A stretch of 64,000 nucleotides of DNA from Geomesophilobacter sediminis (GCF_016458275.1 NZ_JAEMHM010000005.1:1-64000); one strand, 5' to 3'; positions 1 through 8,345 are shown, numbered from the stretch's first letter. Notes: generated by a model not told the origin, from the letters alone. Program-made: numbers and translations.

Positions 1-77
1 GGTCGCAGGTGACGAGTCATCGGTCGCAGGTGACGAGTCATCGGTCGCAGGTGACGAGTCATCGGTCGCAGGTGACG
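1..77. repeat. 21-bp tandem repeat at window edge
   Basis: Three identical 21-bp units (1-21, 22-42, 43-63; unit begins ggtcgcaggtgac) are followed by a partial fourth unit to about 77. The array may extend left of the window. Copies abut with no spacers, so this is a tandem repeat and not a CRISPR. No gene is convincing in 78-204. Confidence 0.9.
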
Positions 78-204
78 GGATATCAATGGCGGGTGGCGAT
101 CTGGCGGGAGCAACGGGTGGCACCGCTTGACGGGGAGGCGGGAATCGCGTGCCGCAGGTCGAGGTTCCTACCGGAGGAAGAACTGAAATGGGGGCGATGA
201 AAAC

Positions 205-229
205 GGGGGCTACCTGAGCGGTAGCCCCC
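205..229 (-). terminator. Terminator hairpin of the FN3-family gene
   Basis: A perfect 10-bp stem (GGGGGCTACC / GGTAGCCCCC) with a 5-nt loop is followed on the minus strand by gttttc. It lies 45 bp past the stop of the minus-strand gene at 274-714. Confidence 0.75.
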
Positions 230-273
230 TTGGCGTCTTGCATAAGTCCGGAATCGGCCAATCAGGTCAGGCA

Positions 274-714
274 TCAAGCACCTGGATCGCCGGTCGGCCC
301 ACCTTCGTGTTCGTTGACTACGCTGACTTCCGGCGAAGGACCGTTGGTCCTAGGGTGGCTCCTCCGTTCTTTGGTAAGGTCGAAGCCGGAGACGAGAAGG
401 ATTTCCGGGTCCCGTACCGAGGCTGCTTCCAGCCCGGATGCGATCTCATCCAGGTAGTCCACGATCTGCGCCTGGAGAAGGTCGCGTTCCGTAATGACCG
501 AAACAGTCCTCTCGGCGGATTGGTGGTGCAAAGCGGCATGCTTGTCTGACGCCGCAAAGTACGACGAGATCAGCGTCGGGTTCGCCCAGGTCGAGTACGG
601 AATCCTCGGATTGTCGGTCAGGGCCGTCCTTACCCTTAGATTCAGCACATAGAACTTGGATGGCGTCAAATTACGGTAGGTCCGCGCAACTCTCTTTGGC
701 ATCTGCTTTTGCAT
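274..714 (-). CDS. C-terminally truncated FN3-associated Geobacter-type protein
   Basis: A 146-aa protein with no catalytic motif recognised. The N-terminus (MQKQMPKRVARTY) follows a good ribosome site, GGGAGGTG, 5 nt before the ATG. The body (ITERDLLQAQIVDYLDEIA, then LLVSGFDL) resembles the helical N-terminal part of a protein family common in Geobacter that ends in a fibronectin type III domain; the protein at 48584 is a distant relative with a similar SVVN hinge. Here translation stops just after SVVNEHEGG, where the FN3 domain would begin, so the product is probably truncated. Family placement is from memory of the pattern. The gene lies outside the leftmost tRNA scar. Confidence 0.6.
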   Translation of the reverse strand: MQKQMPKRVARTYRNLTPSKFYVLNLRVRTALTDNPRIPYSTWANPTLISSYFAASDKHAALHHQSAERTVSVITERDLLQAQIVDYLDEIASGLEAASVRDPEILLVSGFDLTKERRSHPRTNGPSPEVSVVNEHEGGPTGDPGA

Positions 715-829
715 GTTACACCTCCCTCACGGTGCGTGATCGAAGTAGCGGGGTTCGGGTGAAAGATTAGCATCGGCCAATATTAACCTCAGGACCTTAG
801 CAGGAATCTGGATCAATGCAAGCCGGAAA

Positions 830-1057
830 ATGGCGGCACGGAGAATCATCTGTTCCCCTAATACCATTCTGGCCGAGGCACTTTTTCAGCAGAGCCTGGT
901 TTCACCGGGGCGTGTCGCCATTGGTAGTCGCACGGATGCCCAAAACGAGGAAGCGGAGCGGAGAGTAATCGAGACTGTTCCGGCCGAGATCAAACAGGAG
1001 GTTTTAAGTATCAAGGAGGAGGCAGAGGCAAGGGAGGACCAGTACAATGAGCAGTGA
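830..1057 (+). CDS. Possible small protein of unknown function
   Basis: This 75-codon frame has a charged, helix-forming C-terminal half (EAERRVIETVPAEIKQEVL). It ends 11 bp before a terminator hairpin on the same strand, which supports a real transcript end. No ribosome site precedes the ATG and no family is recognised. It could be the 3' remnant of a longer gene that was cut when the neighbouring element inserted. Confidence 0.25.
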   Translation: MAARRIICSPNTILAEALFQQSLVSPGRVAIGSRTDAQNEEAERRVIETVPAEIKQEVLSIKEEAEAREDQYNEQ

Positions 1058-1068
1058 GAACTGAAAAA

Positions 1069-1091
1069 GGCACCCGGCGTGGCCGGATGCC
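1069..1091 (+). terminator. Island-end terminator hairpin, copy 1
   Basis: The stem GGCACCCGGC / GCCGGATGCC with one mismatch is followed by tttt. Closely related hairpins sit at the same distance before the tRNA-fMet scars at 3750 and 12219, so the hairpin travels with the attachment site. Confidence 0.7.
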
Positions 1092-1103
1092 TTTTAATAG
1101 TTT

Positions 1104-1150
1104 TGGTTGCGGGGATAGGATTTGAACCTATGACCTTCGGGTTATGAGCC
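1104..1150 (-). repeat. tRNA-fMet 3'-end fragment (att scar 1)
   Basis: These 47 bp match the 3' part of the intact tRNA-fMet gene at 20059-20135: CCA end, acceptor 3' strand, T arm, variable loop and part of the anticodon arm. The remainder of the tRNA is absent. A fragment that rebuilds the 3' end of a tRNA is the usual footprint of a tyrosine-integrase element inserted at that tRNA. Confidence 0.85.
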
Positions 1151-1177
1151 GTTTTTGATTGTACTGACGACATGCTG

Positions 1178-1290
1178 TCAGATTAGGTAGTTGCAGATAT
1201 ATCGAATATTTAGCTCCGACGCAAGCCCTTCCATCTTTACCATGTTTACCAGCTTTTCCGGATTTTGGTACACACTTTGGTACACACCTC
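1178..1290 (-). pseudogene. Integrase-like C-terminal tail remnant, copy A
   Basis: On the minus strand the frame reads VYQSVYQNPEKLVNMVKMEG and ends 27 bp from the att scar. The same frame is preserved with substitutions next to the scar at 3750 (see 3848-3934). Two diverged copies keeping frame beside two att scars suggest the 3' end of the integrase gene of each lost element. No catalytic residues remain, so the integrase identity is inferred from position. Confidence 0.45.
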
Positions 1291-1394
1291 TTGTGTCCCG
1301 CGGCCCCATCCCATGTTGATCTGCATCTTGTTTAAAGTCGCACCGGCAGTGCGAAGCGGAGGCCGCGTACCGGCAACTTGTTGAATTTCGAAAT

Positions 1395-2054
1395 TCAGTC
1401 CTTGCGATGATTTCGCGCCCACTCATCGCCACGCTTCTTGCCTTCTTCAATTTGAACCGTTGTCATCATTCCAGAGAGTTTGTCAAGCTCACCTCTGACA
1501 CGCCACTTCAGCGTCATATCTTTCGAGGTCTGGGTATAGAATCTTGCCAAATCCAGCCATTTATAAGCCTCTATGTCATCCTTTTCTACTTCCGGTTTCC
1601 CTTGGGTTAGCAGGATTCCAAGATTTAACATGGCTCTGACCTCGCCCAGCTCTGCAGCCTCTCGATAAAGCCGGGCTGCAGTTTTCGGAGAAGTAGAAAC
1701 ACCTAAACCTAAATCATATAGATAGGCTAAGCTGTTCTTTGCGGATACATTTCCCTGGTCCGCTGCCTTCTGATACCACATTCTTGCCAGTTGGTAATCT
1801 TTGGGAACTCCCTCGCCTGCTTGGTACAGGCTTCCCAGGCTATTTTGCGCTTCTGCATACCCTTGTTCGGCAGCAGCGCGATACCATTTTGCAGCTTCCT
1901 GTAAATCCTGCTTTGTTTCAACGCCTCTATCATATGCTACACCTAGCTGAAACTGCGATGCGGGATCGCCGTTCGTGGCTGCCGTTCTTATGTTTTGAAG
2001 GTTTGATGAGCACCCGGCAAACAGTAGCACTACGACCAACAAGGTACGGAGCAT
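1395..2054 (-). CDS. Sel1-repeat (TPR-like) lipoprotein
   Basis: A 219-aa lipoprotein with signal segment LRTLLVVVLLFAGCSS, the lipobox cysteine falling near residue 15. It then carries Sel1-like repeats of about 36 residues (for example DLQEAAKWYRAAAEQGYAEA), which form alpha-solenoids used for protein-protein contacts. The start was taken at the ATG preceded by AAGGGAGG, because longer frames have no ribosome site. It is likely anchored in the outer membrane facing the periplasm. It stands alone in the first island module, convergent with nothing recognisable. The specific partner is unknown. Sel1 lipoproteins occur in both housekeeping and effector or immunity settings, and nothing here decides between them. 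Confidence 0.85.
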   Translation of the reverse strand: MLRTLLVVVLLFAGCSSNLQNIRTAATNGDPASQFQLGVAYDRGVETKQDLQEAAKWYRAAAEQGYAEAQNSLGSLYQAGEGVPKDYQLARMWYQKAADQGNVSAKNSLAYLYDLGLGVSTSPKTAARLYREAAELGEVRAMLNLGILLTQGKPEVEKDDIEAYKWLDLARFYTQTSKDMTLKWRVRGELDKLSGMMTTVQIEEGKKRGDEWARNHRKD

Positions 2055-2228
2055 GAAGCCTCCCTTGAAATGAGATGTCAGGACTGGACAACTTGACACC
2101 CTGGCGCAGTTATCAAACTACCCAATCCGACCGACAGCCCGTACTTCTTCTTGGCGAGCACAACCACACTGCGCCCCTCTGGCATTTCGTCGGTGAGAAA
2201 TCCCCCCACTCCGTCCGCCGATTTCACA

Positions 2229-3008
2229 CTATCGAGTTGGAAAGGCCTTAGACAGTACGTCGGCAACTACACTTTCCGCAAACTCCTTCGAGTACTTCCG
2301 CATCTCGTTGATGGCCGAATAGCTGATGATTGGGTTCAACTTCATGTCTCGTTTTATTAATGATGATTTTCCGGAGGACAATGTCACAAGTGTAGAGGAG
2401 CTGTAAACTGAGAAGGAAAGATCGGAGGAATAGTTAAGCGAAAGAGAAGTCGGCGACGGTGTCCAGACTTTGAACCCAGACTTCACCTTAATCATCCTGC
2501 CAGCCCTGCCGGTTGAGATAGCATCTTTCGCGCAGCCATCACTATAGCAAACTACGCCTGCGAGGAAGTACTGATCAAGAGCCGATTTCATCATAGTAGA
2601 GATCAGCGGCCCGAATGGGACGACCCATCTTGCACCAGTGGCAGTAGTTGCAGCTGACGCGCCGGTAGACATGTAAACTGGGTCGATCCGATAGGATACC
2701 GTCAGGCCGATTTGCTGCGCCTCCTCCGGATCCCAGAAAGGACCAACGGCATTATCCCACACCGTCTCATTCAGTGGTTTCCCTGCCACAACATCCTCAA
2801 ATAACACCACAACCTTCTCACCTACTCGTGGCATTGGCTTTTTTAAGCTGACTTCATCGAGAGGCATCCTCTTTACTGGATTGAAGAGCATGCACCCGGA
2901 GATAGTGAAGGCTGCGAAAGTAATGACAGCATAAAGGGCAGATTTCACGAGGATTGTCAACATTACCTCACTGCGGCGCGGTGACGTATTTGTGGGTAAC
3001 GATTTCAT
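2229..3008 (-). CDS. Lipoprotein of unknown function
   Basis: A 259-aa predicted lipoprotein. A hydrophobic segment (LYAVITFAAFTISGC) ends in a lipobox cysteine, followed by an acidic/basic domain with a serine-rich C-terminal half. The start at MKSLPTN is chosen for its AGGAGAG ribosome site; a longer frame starts 11 codons upstream. No enzymatic motif is seen. It is transcribed in the same direction as the Sel1 lipoprotein but 170 bp apart, so an operon is possible and unproven. Base composition is less G+C-rich than in the core genes, consistent with transfer. Confidence 0.7.
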   Translation of the reverse strand: MKSLPTNTSPRRSEVMLTILVKSALYAVITFAAFTISGCMLFNPVKRMPLDEVSLKKPMPRVGEKVVVLFEDVVAGKPLNETVWDNAVGPFWDPEEAQQIGLTVSYRIDPVYMSTGASAATTATGARWVVPFGPLISTMMKSALDQYFLAGVVCYSDGCAKDAISTGRAGRMIKVKSGFKVWTPSPTSLSLNYSSDLSFSVYSSSTLVTLSSGKSSLIKRDMKLNPIISYSAINEMRKYSKEFAESVVADVLSKAFPTR

Positions 3009-3140
3009 TTCGCTCTCTCTCCTGGTCTCTGCGGCATTCACTCCATTTGCGCCAACTATGTAACCACAAGACGATGTTCCGTCCGCCTATGGGGACGGCC
3101 AGGATTCTGAATCAGAGCCCGACTGGGGGAGATTCCGGGT

Positions 3141-3225
3141 AGAGTAGAGAGCAGGTTTCACCCTGCCCTCCCTCATCAAACCGTGCGTGCGGTTTTCCCG
3201 CACACGGCTTTCCGATGTTCTTCAC
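3141..3225 (-). other. Group II intron-like RNA segment (remnant)
   Basis: Read on the minus strand, this stretch gives a strong hairpin (agccgtgtgcggg / cccgcacgcacggtt) followed by a gaggg tract and ending in ctctactctac. This arrangement is typical of the non-coding parts of bacterial group II introns. No reverse transcriptase frame lies nearby, so only a fragment is left. Identification is by pattern memory. Confidence 0.35.
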
Positions 3226-3290
3226 CCTAAGGCGTGTGCTCTCTCGTCCAAGCCGCTGAAAATCTATCCTGTACCGGAAAATCTCTCCTG

Positions 3291-3713
3291 TACCGGGCCT
3301 ACACATTTGACAACATTTTGCCACTGATTATCGCTGTGCAATTTGTAGACCCGGTGCCAGGTCCATTCCCTGCCTCTTTCCTTGATCAGCCCACACGCCG
3401 GTCTGAAACCACTAGCATGTGCGGAGCCACCTCGTGCAGTCTGCCTGCCGGCTTATATCACAAACATATTCCCAACAAAATCAATAATTTAATTGGTAAA
3501 TATTATTGGCAACTTACGTAATTGGTAGAATTTTGATAATGGCTTGAGGGGGGAGACTGACACTGATCAATGCCAGCGACAGGTTTTGAGACAGTAACGG
3601 GAACAAGCACCGATAATGTGAAGTGAAAACTCGGAGAGGCGGGGTTTCGCGGGAAGGGGGACCGGCACCTGGCGGAGCCAGTCCCCTCAAGTACGAGCCC
3701 TGGAACTGAAAAA
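3291..3713. repeat. Gene-free island-end segment, diverged copy of 8921-9192
   Basis: No gene is seen between 3226 and 3713. The segment begins with taccgggcctacacatttga, which recurs at 8921 with one change. Later it shares an aatgtgaag motif and a gggga(c)-type hairpin (3655-3688 against 9164-9192). The order of motifs is the same in both places, each ending at a tRNA-fMet scar, so this is the same island end at two stages of decay. Confidence 0.5.
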
Positions 3714-3737
3714 GGCACCCGGTCGGAACCGGGTGCC
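3714..3737. terminator. Island-end terminator hairpin, copy 2
   Basis: A perfect inverted repeat GGCACCCGGT / ACCGGGTGCC with a 4-nt loop, followed by ttt. It is identical to the hairpin at 12183-12206. Confidence 0.75.
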
Positions 3738-3749
3738 TTTTAATAGTTT

Positions 3750-3796
3750 TGGTTGCGGGGATAGGATTTGAACCTATGACCTTCGGGTTATGAGCC
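3750..3796 (-). repeat. tRNA-fMet 3'-end fragment (att scar 2)
   Basis: The same 47-bp tRNA-fMet 3' fragment as scar 1, with the same downstream sequence (gtttttgattgt). Identity with scar 1 continues, imperfectly, for about 140 bp into the integrase-like tail. Confidence 0.85.
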
Positions 3797-3847
3797 GTTT
3801 TTGATTGTGCTGACGATACGCTGTCAGATTAGGTAGTTGCAGGTATA

Positions 3848-3934
3848 TCAGATATTTAGCTCCGGCGCAAGCGTTTCCATCTTTGCCATGTTTACCAGCT
3901 TTTCCGGATTTCGGTACACAGATTGGTACACACC
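3848..3934 (-). pseudogene. Integrase-like C-terminal tail remnant, copy B
   Basis: The minus-strand frame reads VYQSVYRNPEKLVNMAKMET and stops earlier than copy A. Substitutions relative to copy A preserve the frame. It separates the att scar from the end of the ATPase gene at 3996. Confidence 0.45.
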
Positions 3935-3995
3935 TTTCAACCTCCGTTCAGATTAGCAACTCCCGGGCTCCGGTGGTGAAACATTAAGTTGTGGG

Positions 3996-5138
3996 TCAGC
4001 CGTTAGCGATGACGGCCTCAGCTTCATCACGAAGACGCTGCAAGAGATCACGGTGGGTGACTCCCTTTACACCTCTATTAGCTGATTCGACAAGCATTCT
4101 ATTGAACAGATCTTTAACTATTTCCTCAGTGAGAAGATGTGCAGATCCCGGCGTCTCGCCAGTTACTGCTTCGTTCTTCGTTCTTTGCCTTTCATGTGAC
4201 AGGTAGAAGCGGTACAGGTTGACGGCGTCATCATCCTTCTGTAGAGGTTTCAGGGTCACTATGTTCTGCAATCGGCCTGCTATTGCAGGAAGCATTAGGA
4301 AATAGCGGTTCCGAGCCGATGGTGTTAAAGCTAACATCATGAAAAGATTACGTGGCAGTGAATCTATCAAAGCCCTAATAGCGGACAGATATTTTAATAT
4401 TGTAGTTTTGCTCAGAGAATAATCTTGTTTTTCAAGCTCATCCAGTAATAGAAATATCCCATTAAGCAACGTCAGTTCTGAACTAACATAAACTATATCG
4501 CGTAAAGCTTGAGTTTTTGATTCAACAGTATCTAATCTGAAAAAAACGCCTAAAAGCTGTGAATGCTTTTTATACAGTCTTAAGCCCAAAAACCATTCCA
4601 ACGCAGCTTCACACACTTGCCCAAGTTCAGAAGATTCTTCTTTAGCTACGCGCCGCAAGGTATATAACACCGCCCTCACATCAGAGCTCCTTGCTAATCC
4701 GATTATCCTTTCCGCTTCAGCTTCATTCCGTTCCGATAACTCCTCGCCAATTTGTCTGAGATGGTTTTCTCCCAACTCCTGGAAAATCTTTCGTACTATA
4801 GCATCAAAACTTGGCTCAGGATCTGGATAGTACCTGATTATATAAAAACCTTTTTCGTCTCTATAGTAATCTTGAAGTTCATGTTGGTAGTAGTTCAGGA
4901 GGTTTGTCTTTCCAACGCCTTGAGTCCCTTCTACTACAATAACCTGAGTGGCGTGGTTGTAAGCCTCAAACTGCTTTATGGCGTTCACTATCTGGTCATC
5001 TACATCACTCTCCAGATGAGGATGTCCTGTCGGTTGGCTGGAAGCAGGAAAAGGATTCTCTAAGATACCAAACTTCGTATAAAAAGAAGGTGTCGCACCT
5101 ACACCGCTAGATTTTAAAAGCTTATCCCGTAGACTCAT
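3996..5138 (-). CDS. AAA/STAND-type ATPase, third gene of the PIN operon
   Basis: A 380-aa P-loop ATPase. Walker A is GTQGVGKT (71-78) and Walker B is FLLLDELE (229-236), giving the Asp-Glu pair needed for hydrolysis. The N-terminal FGILENPFP motif and the Orc/ExeA-like layout suggest an ATPase that senses or loads onto nucleic acid or a partner. The predicted protein is cytoplasmic, with no membrane segment. Its ATG overlaps the stop of the PIN gene by 4 bp, so the two are translationally coupled and probably act as one complex. The gene is clearly AT-richer than the flanking chromosome and ends 200 bp from att scar 2. Orc/Cdc6-like ATPases occur in BREX-type and other defence loci, but I do not recognise this one as a member of a named system. 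Confidence 0.8.
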   Translation of the reverse strand: MSLRDKLLKSSGVGATPSFYTKFGILENPFPASSQPTGHPHLESDVDDQIVNAIKQFEAYNHATQVIVVEGTQGVGKTNLLNYYQHELQDYYRDEKGFYIIRYYPDPEPSFDAIVRKIFQELGENHLRQIGEELSERNEAEAERIIGLARSSDVRAVLYTLRRVAKEESSELGQVCEAALEWFLGLRLYKKHSQLLGVFFRLDTVESKTQALRDIVYVSSELTLLNGIFLLLDELEKQDYSLSKTTILKYLSAIRALIDSLPRNLFMMLALTPSARNRYFLMLPAIAGRLQNIVTLKPLQKDDDAVNLYRFYLSHERQRTKNEAVTGETPGSAHLLTEEIVKDLFNRMLVESANRGVKGVTHRDLLQRLRDEAEAVIANG

Positions 5139-7369
5139 TTGCTTTTCTCCTCGAGTCTTAACATTACACTACTTCTATCAGGAATGAGGAAAGTACCGTG
5201 ATATAGGTGCAACCTTCTTATAACCGGCTTTCCTTTCTCAAGTTCTAGCACATACATTTTATGTCTTTCATACTGAGTTTCGGGAGTCGAACCCTCTGTA
5301 TATCTTTCGAGAAGACCAGATTGACGTGCCTCATTTAGTCTATCTTTCGCAGTTAGAGGATGAACAGCGTATCTCCTCGCCAGCTCTTCAAGCCACTTCC
5401 CAGTCAAAACGTACTCATCTGAAGGGGGCCGAATGCTTTCGAAACAGGCAAATGCCTGTTTAGCAAAGTCGGTAGGAGTTGGAGAGTTTTCAGTACTATA
5501 CATGCCTTCACTTGGTATTTGTATGCCGAGGCACGCTACTTCAGCAAAAACCGCATATGTACTGAAAGCATTCTTACTGATTGAAGTCACATTTTGATCA
5601 TTAAGAAGCCTCTGTAATTGTAGTTCTTGAATGAATCTATCAAACGATGGTATCCTCCGAAGTAACGAAGATAGCTGAACTAGATCTAGTACGAGTAGGG
5701 CCTCCCACAGCCTCTCCAGGGGTTCGGCTTTTTGAAGCCCGTTTTGAGTCCGAGTGACAAACCCACCTGAAAGAAGAAAATGCTTATATTCTATATATCT
5801 TTTGGAGGTCGAGATGCCAAGCATCTTCATCCCATTATCATCAGACAACTGCAGAAGTGAAACAAGTCGTTCAATCAATAACAGTAAGGATTCTGGGCTA
5901 AACTTGTATGCTCCAGTCAATTTCACATCCGGGCTAGTGCTGGCAATCCCAGCTTCAACTGGTTCTACCGCAACGTTCGCGGCCAGCTCAATCACCGGCA
6001 CAGCGGCAGGCTGAGCGGCAGGCTGAGCGGCAGGCTGAGCGGCAGGCTGAGCGGCAGGCTGAGCGGCAGGCTCAGCGACAGGCTCAGCGACAGGCTCAGC
6101 GACAGGCTCAGCGACAGGCTCAGCGACAGGCTCAGCGACAGGCTCAGCGACAGGCTCAGCGGCAGGCTCAGCGACAGGCTCAGCAGCACACTCCGCAACA
6201 GGATCCCTTCCTTTTACCAGAACCCACAGCAGATCATCTTTTGCGTGGAACGGCTGCCAGGTTAAATCTTCCCCCATTGCGCCAACAGTAAAAGCTGCGT
6301 CGCCATTATCTGTGATTAGACGAACTCTTCCAAAGGTGATCGCTAACTCCCATACTAAGTCAGATAACGGAATGCTATAGAGCCTAGCTGTTGAGAGCCC
6401 TTGAGGAAATGGATGGAACCCCGTGCCGGTATATGATCGAGCAAAGAAATTTTTTGGAGCTGGGGACGAAAAATATAATGGCTGTAGTCCTTCGGATAGC
6501 GACATCCTCGCTAGTCCTTGGTCTGATGTTAGTAGCATAATCGGGTGATCTGAAGGCAGTCTCTCACGATGTTGTAGCGCTGTTTCAAGAATCAGACGAT
6601 CTGCAAAGCTACGCTGGATGTTGGACAAGCCAAGATTCTTATCTTCGGGGTCGGAGGTCGGAGTAACGAAGCCCCTAAGGGGATCAGCGCCTAGCCTTGG
6701 TCTCTCGATCTCAGCATCCGTCTGAAGTTCTAATCGCAGTAGAACTCTCTGGCCTCCTTGGCTCTTGCTGTGTTCTAGCAGAGTCGATCCTACTCGGTTC
6801 TTCCCTTCCCTTCTCAACTTTAAGAAGTTATCAACCATGTTCAAAATTTCCATCTGTGCAATGGCGGGAATCTTTATCCTAGCCATTGGGTATAGAAACC
6901 TAATAACAAAGTCGAGTCCTCCCTGTATAATAGATGAAGTATCTGTAACTATTGTAACTGGCCGTTTGTACGGCATTTCAGCAACGGCACCAGCATCAAA
7001 GACAGGATGAACAAATCCACATTTTATGGCTATATATGAGATAGCTTTGAGCGCAGCCGCTGCTTTTTCTTTTTCTTTATCTTTGTTTTTACCTTCTATA
7101 CTCTTATATACTTGAGCGCATATGTCTTCAAAGGGCAGTAGTTTCCATTCGTAGAAGCCAAGTTCTAAAGCTTCTTCGTATAAGTCTATTTCACTCTTTC
7201 CCTGTGCCATATCATTACTGCGCTTGACTGTAACATATCCAACATCGATCCATTTATCCTCAAAACAGACATCTTCAGAGATCTGCACTCTGAGCTGGTC
7301 ATTAGGATATAACACCTGTGCAATAGTTCGAGCAGATTCATATTTAGAAAGTAGTATATAATTACTCAT
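5135..7369 (-). CDS. PIN-domain nuclease-like protein with AEPV/AQPA repeat linker
   Basis: A 744-aa three-part protein. Residues 1-130 are an unassigned N-terminal domain. Residues about 138-290 look like a PIN nuclease: VTDTSSI with D143, E174 in MEILNM, D257 in SFADRLI and D283 in LTSDQG would form the metal-binding acidic set. After about residue 390 come about 15 four-residue repeats (AEPV, then AQPA), a flexible linker. The C-terminal 230 residues are helical and may contain winged-helix elements (LARRYAVHPLTAKDRL). PIN proteins cleave RNA, usually at single-stranded sites. The gene overlaps both neighbours by 4 bp, start and stop, so the three products should be made together. Nuclease activity and target are inferred from motifs only. 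Confidence 0.75.
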   Translation of the reverse strand: MSNYILLSKYESARTIAQVLYPNDQLRVQISEDVCFEDKWIDVGYVTVKRSNDMAQGKSEIDLYEEALELGFYEWKLLPFEDICAQVYKSIEGKNKDKEKEKAAAALKAISYIAIKCGFVHPVFDAGAVAEMPYKRPVTIVTDTSSIIQGGLDFVIRFLYPMARIKIPAIAQMEILNMVDNFLKLRREGKNRVGSTLLEHSKSQGGQRVLLRLELQTDAEIERPRLGADPLRGFVTPTSDPEDKNLGLSNIQRSFADRLILETALQHRERLPSDHPIMLLTSDQGLARMSLSEGLQPLYFSSPAPKNFFARSYTGTGFHPFPQGLSTARLYSIPLSDLVWELAITFGRVRLITDNGDAAFTVGAMGEDLTWQPFHAKDDLLWVLVKGRDPVAECAAEPVAEPAAEPVAEPVAEPVAEPVAEPVAEPVAEPVAEPAAQPAAQPAAQPAAQPAAQPAAVPVIELAANVAVEPVEAGIASTSPDVKLTGAYKFSPESLLLLIERLVSLLQLSDDNGMKMLGISTSKRYIEYKHFLLSGGFVTRTQNGLQKAEPLERLWEALLVLDLVQLSSLLRRIPSFDRFIQELQLQRLLNDQNVTSISKNAFSTYAVFAEVACLGIQIPSEGMYSTENSPTPTDFAKQAFACFESIRPPSDEYVLTGKWLEELARRYAVHPLTAKDRLNEARQSGLLERYTEGSTPETQYERHKMYVLELEKGKPVIRRLHLYHGTFLIPDRSSVMLRLEEKSK
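6001..6190. repeat. 12-bp tandem repeats inside the PIN gene
   Basis: About fifteen 12-bp units in two blocks (ggctgagcggca, then ggctcagcgaca) encode the AQPA and AEPV linker. Because each unit is a multiple of three, gain or loss of units changes linker length without breaking the frame. The near-identity of units points to recent slippage. Confidence 0.9.
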
Positions 7370-7815
7370 CTGATCACCACCGAGGAATTAGGTATCCCTT
7401 CAAAGACATGAAGCACCCACTGTAAGTGATTAACCAGAGCAACAAAAGAATTGCACCTCAAGTTAGTTTCGTCTGACTGAATTTCGATCGTTTCAGTAGT
7501 GTCACTCCATGAAGAAGCTTCAGGATCCTCTGCCATTCTAACAAGCTGTTGAACAAAGGCTGCAAATGCTTTCATGTCTCTTTTTGAGGGATGTAAATCA
7601 GCCGAGAAAAGCCTCAGCATATCTCTGACGAGTTCAGCATTTTCGCTGCCTTCAACGCACATCCACACATCAACACTCCCAGGATCCCACTGGTATATCT
7701 GTTCCTGGAGATAGCACGGGTTAAATTTTACCGTATGTGGAGTGGCTTCATCGGGAGCATAATCCACGGCCCTAAACAGCTCAGCAGGCTTCCATACAGA
7801 CAATCTAAATTGCAT
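7366..7815 (-). CDS. Unknown small protein, first gene of the PIN/ATPase operon
   Basis: A 149-aa soluble protein, MQFRLSVWKP at the start, no family recognised. It has no signal peptide or membrane segment and has an acidic central region (SSWSDTTETIEIQSDETN). The ATG at 7815 is preferred over an upstream TTG because AAGGTG lies 5 nt before it. The stop overlaps the start of the PIN gene (ATGA), making it the leading cistron of a three-gene unit. Its conserved partners suggest a sensor, adaptor or antitoxin-like role, which is an inference from operon position. About 190 bp upstream carries no gene before the integrase remnants begin. Confidence 0.65.
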   Translation of the reverse strand: MQFRLSVWKPAELFRAVDYAPDEATPHTVKFNPCYLQEQIYQWDPGSVDVWMCVEGSENAELVRDMLRLFSADLHPSKRDMKAFAAFVQQLVRMAEDPEASSWSDTTETIEIQSDETNLRCNSFVALVNHLQWVLHVFEGIPNSSVVIR

Positions 7816-8009
7816 AGTTACACCTTGCCTCAACAAAACGCATAGTTAGATATTAGCTAATTCAACGGCATCTTCTGCGATTCCTGCCAGATGCCCTATG
7901 TGCTCTGACGATTGATTAATAACGAGCGGCATCGTAAAGACCCACCTTTTCTTTAATCTTGGTGAACTTAACATGATTTCACCCTGATATCAGCATCTTT
8001 TTTGCATCC

Positions 8010-8345
8010 TGGGCAGAAAAAAAGGCTGTTGCATCCCAACGATTCCGGGCAGTACCGCCCTTTTCATTTCTACTTCATGCCGGACGCTGCCCCGATGCGT
8101 CTCCTCCGTGGGAAATGTCAGCCAGTATCTGATTTTTATCACGATTCAGCTCATTACGCGGGCGAAGAAATGGCGGGGCATCACATTTAGGGCTCCATCT
8201 CCCGCGTACACCGCCCGCCAATTATTCACGCTGCTTCAGCCTCCTTAAGCGTTTAGTCGGGCGTGACTCCTCGGCAGTGTTTCTTCCCGTCCCTCACGAC
8301 CGCCCATCCCAAAGCCTCTCTTTCACCCATAGTACCCTTCCAAGA
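8010..8345 (-). pseudogene. Heavily decayed integrase fragment, older copy
   Basis: This segment aligns by eye with the next one (8411-8892). Both begin with a poly-A and hairpin, share ctttt-cattt-ctacttca-gccg and tctcccgcgta-ccgcccgcca, and then a cttcccgtc-tcac block. Multiple small deletions destroy the frame. It is therefore an earlier copy of the same integrase 3' end, left in tandem. Confidence 0.45.

Noticed and set aside
1-77. CRISPR-like direct repeats
   Set aside because: Units are directly adjacent with no spacers and there are no cas genes.
5992-6198. Leu/Ser-repeat frame opposite the PIN linker
   Set aside because: It is produced by the 12-bp repeats read in another frame of the minus strand and has no ribosome site.
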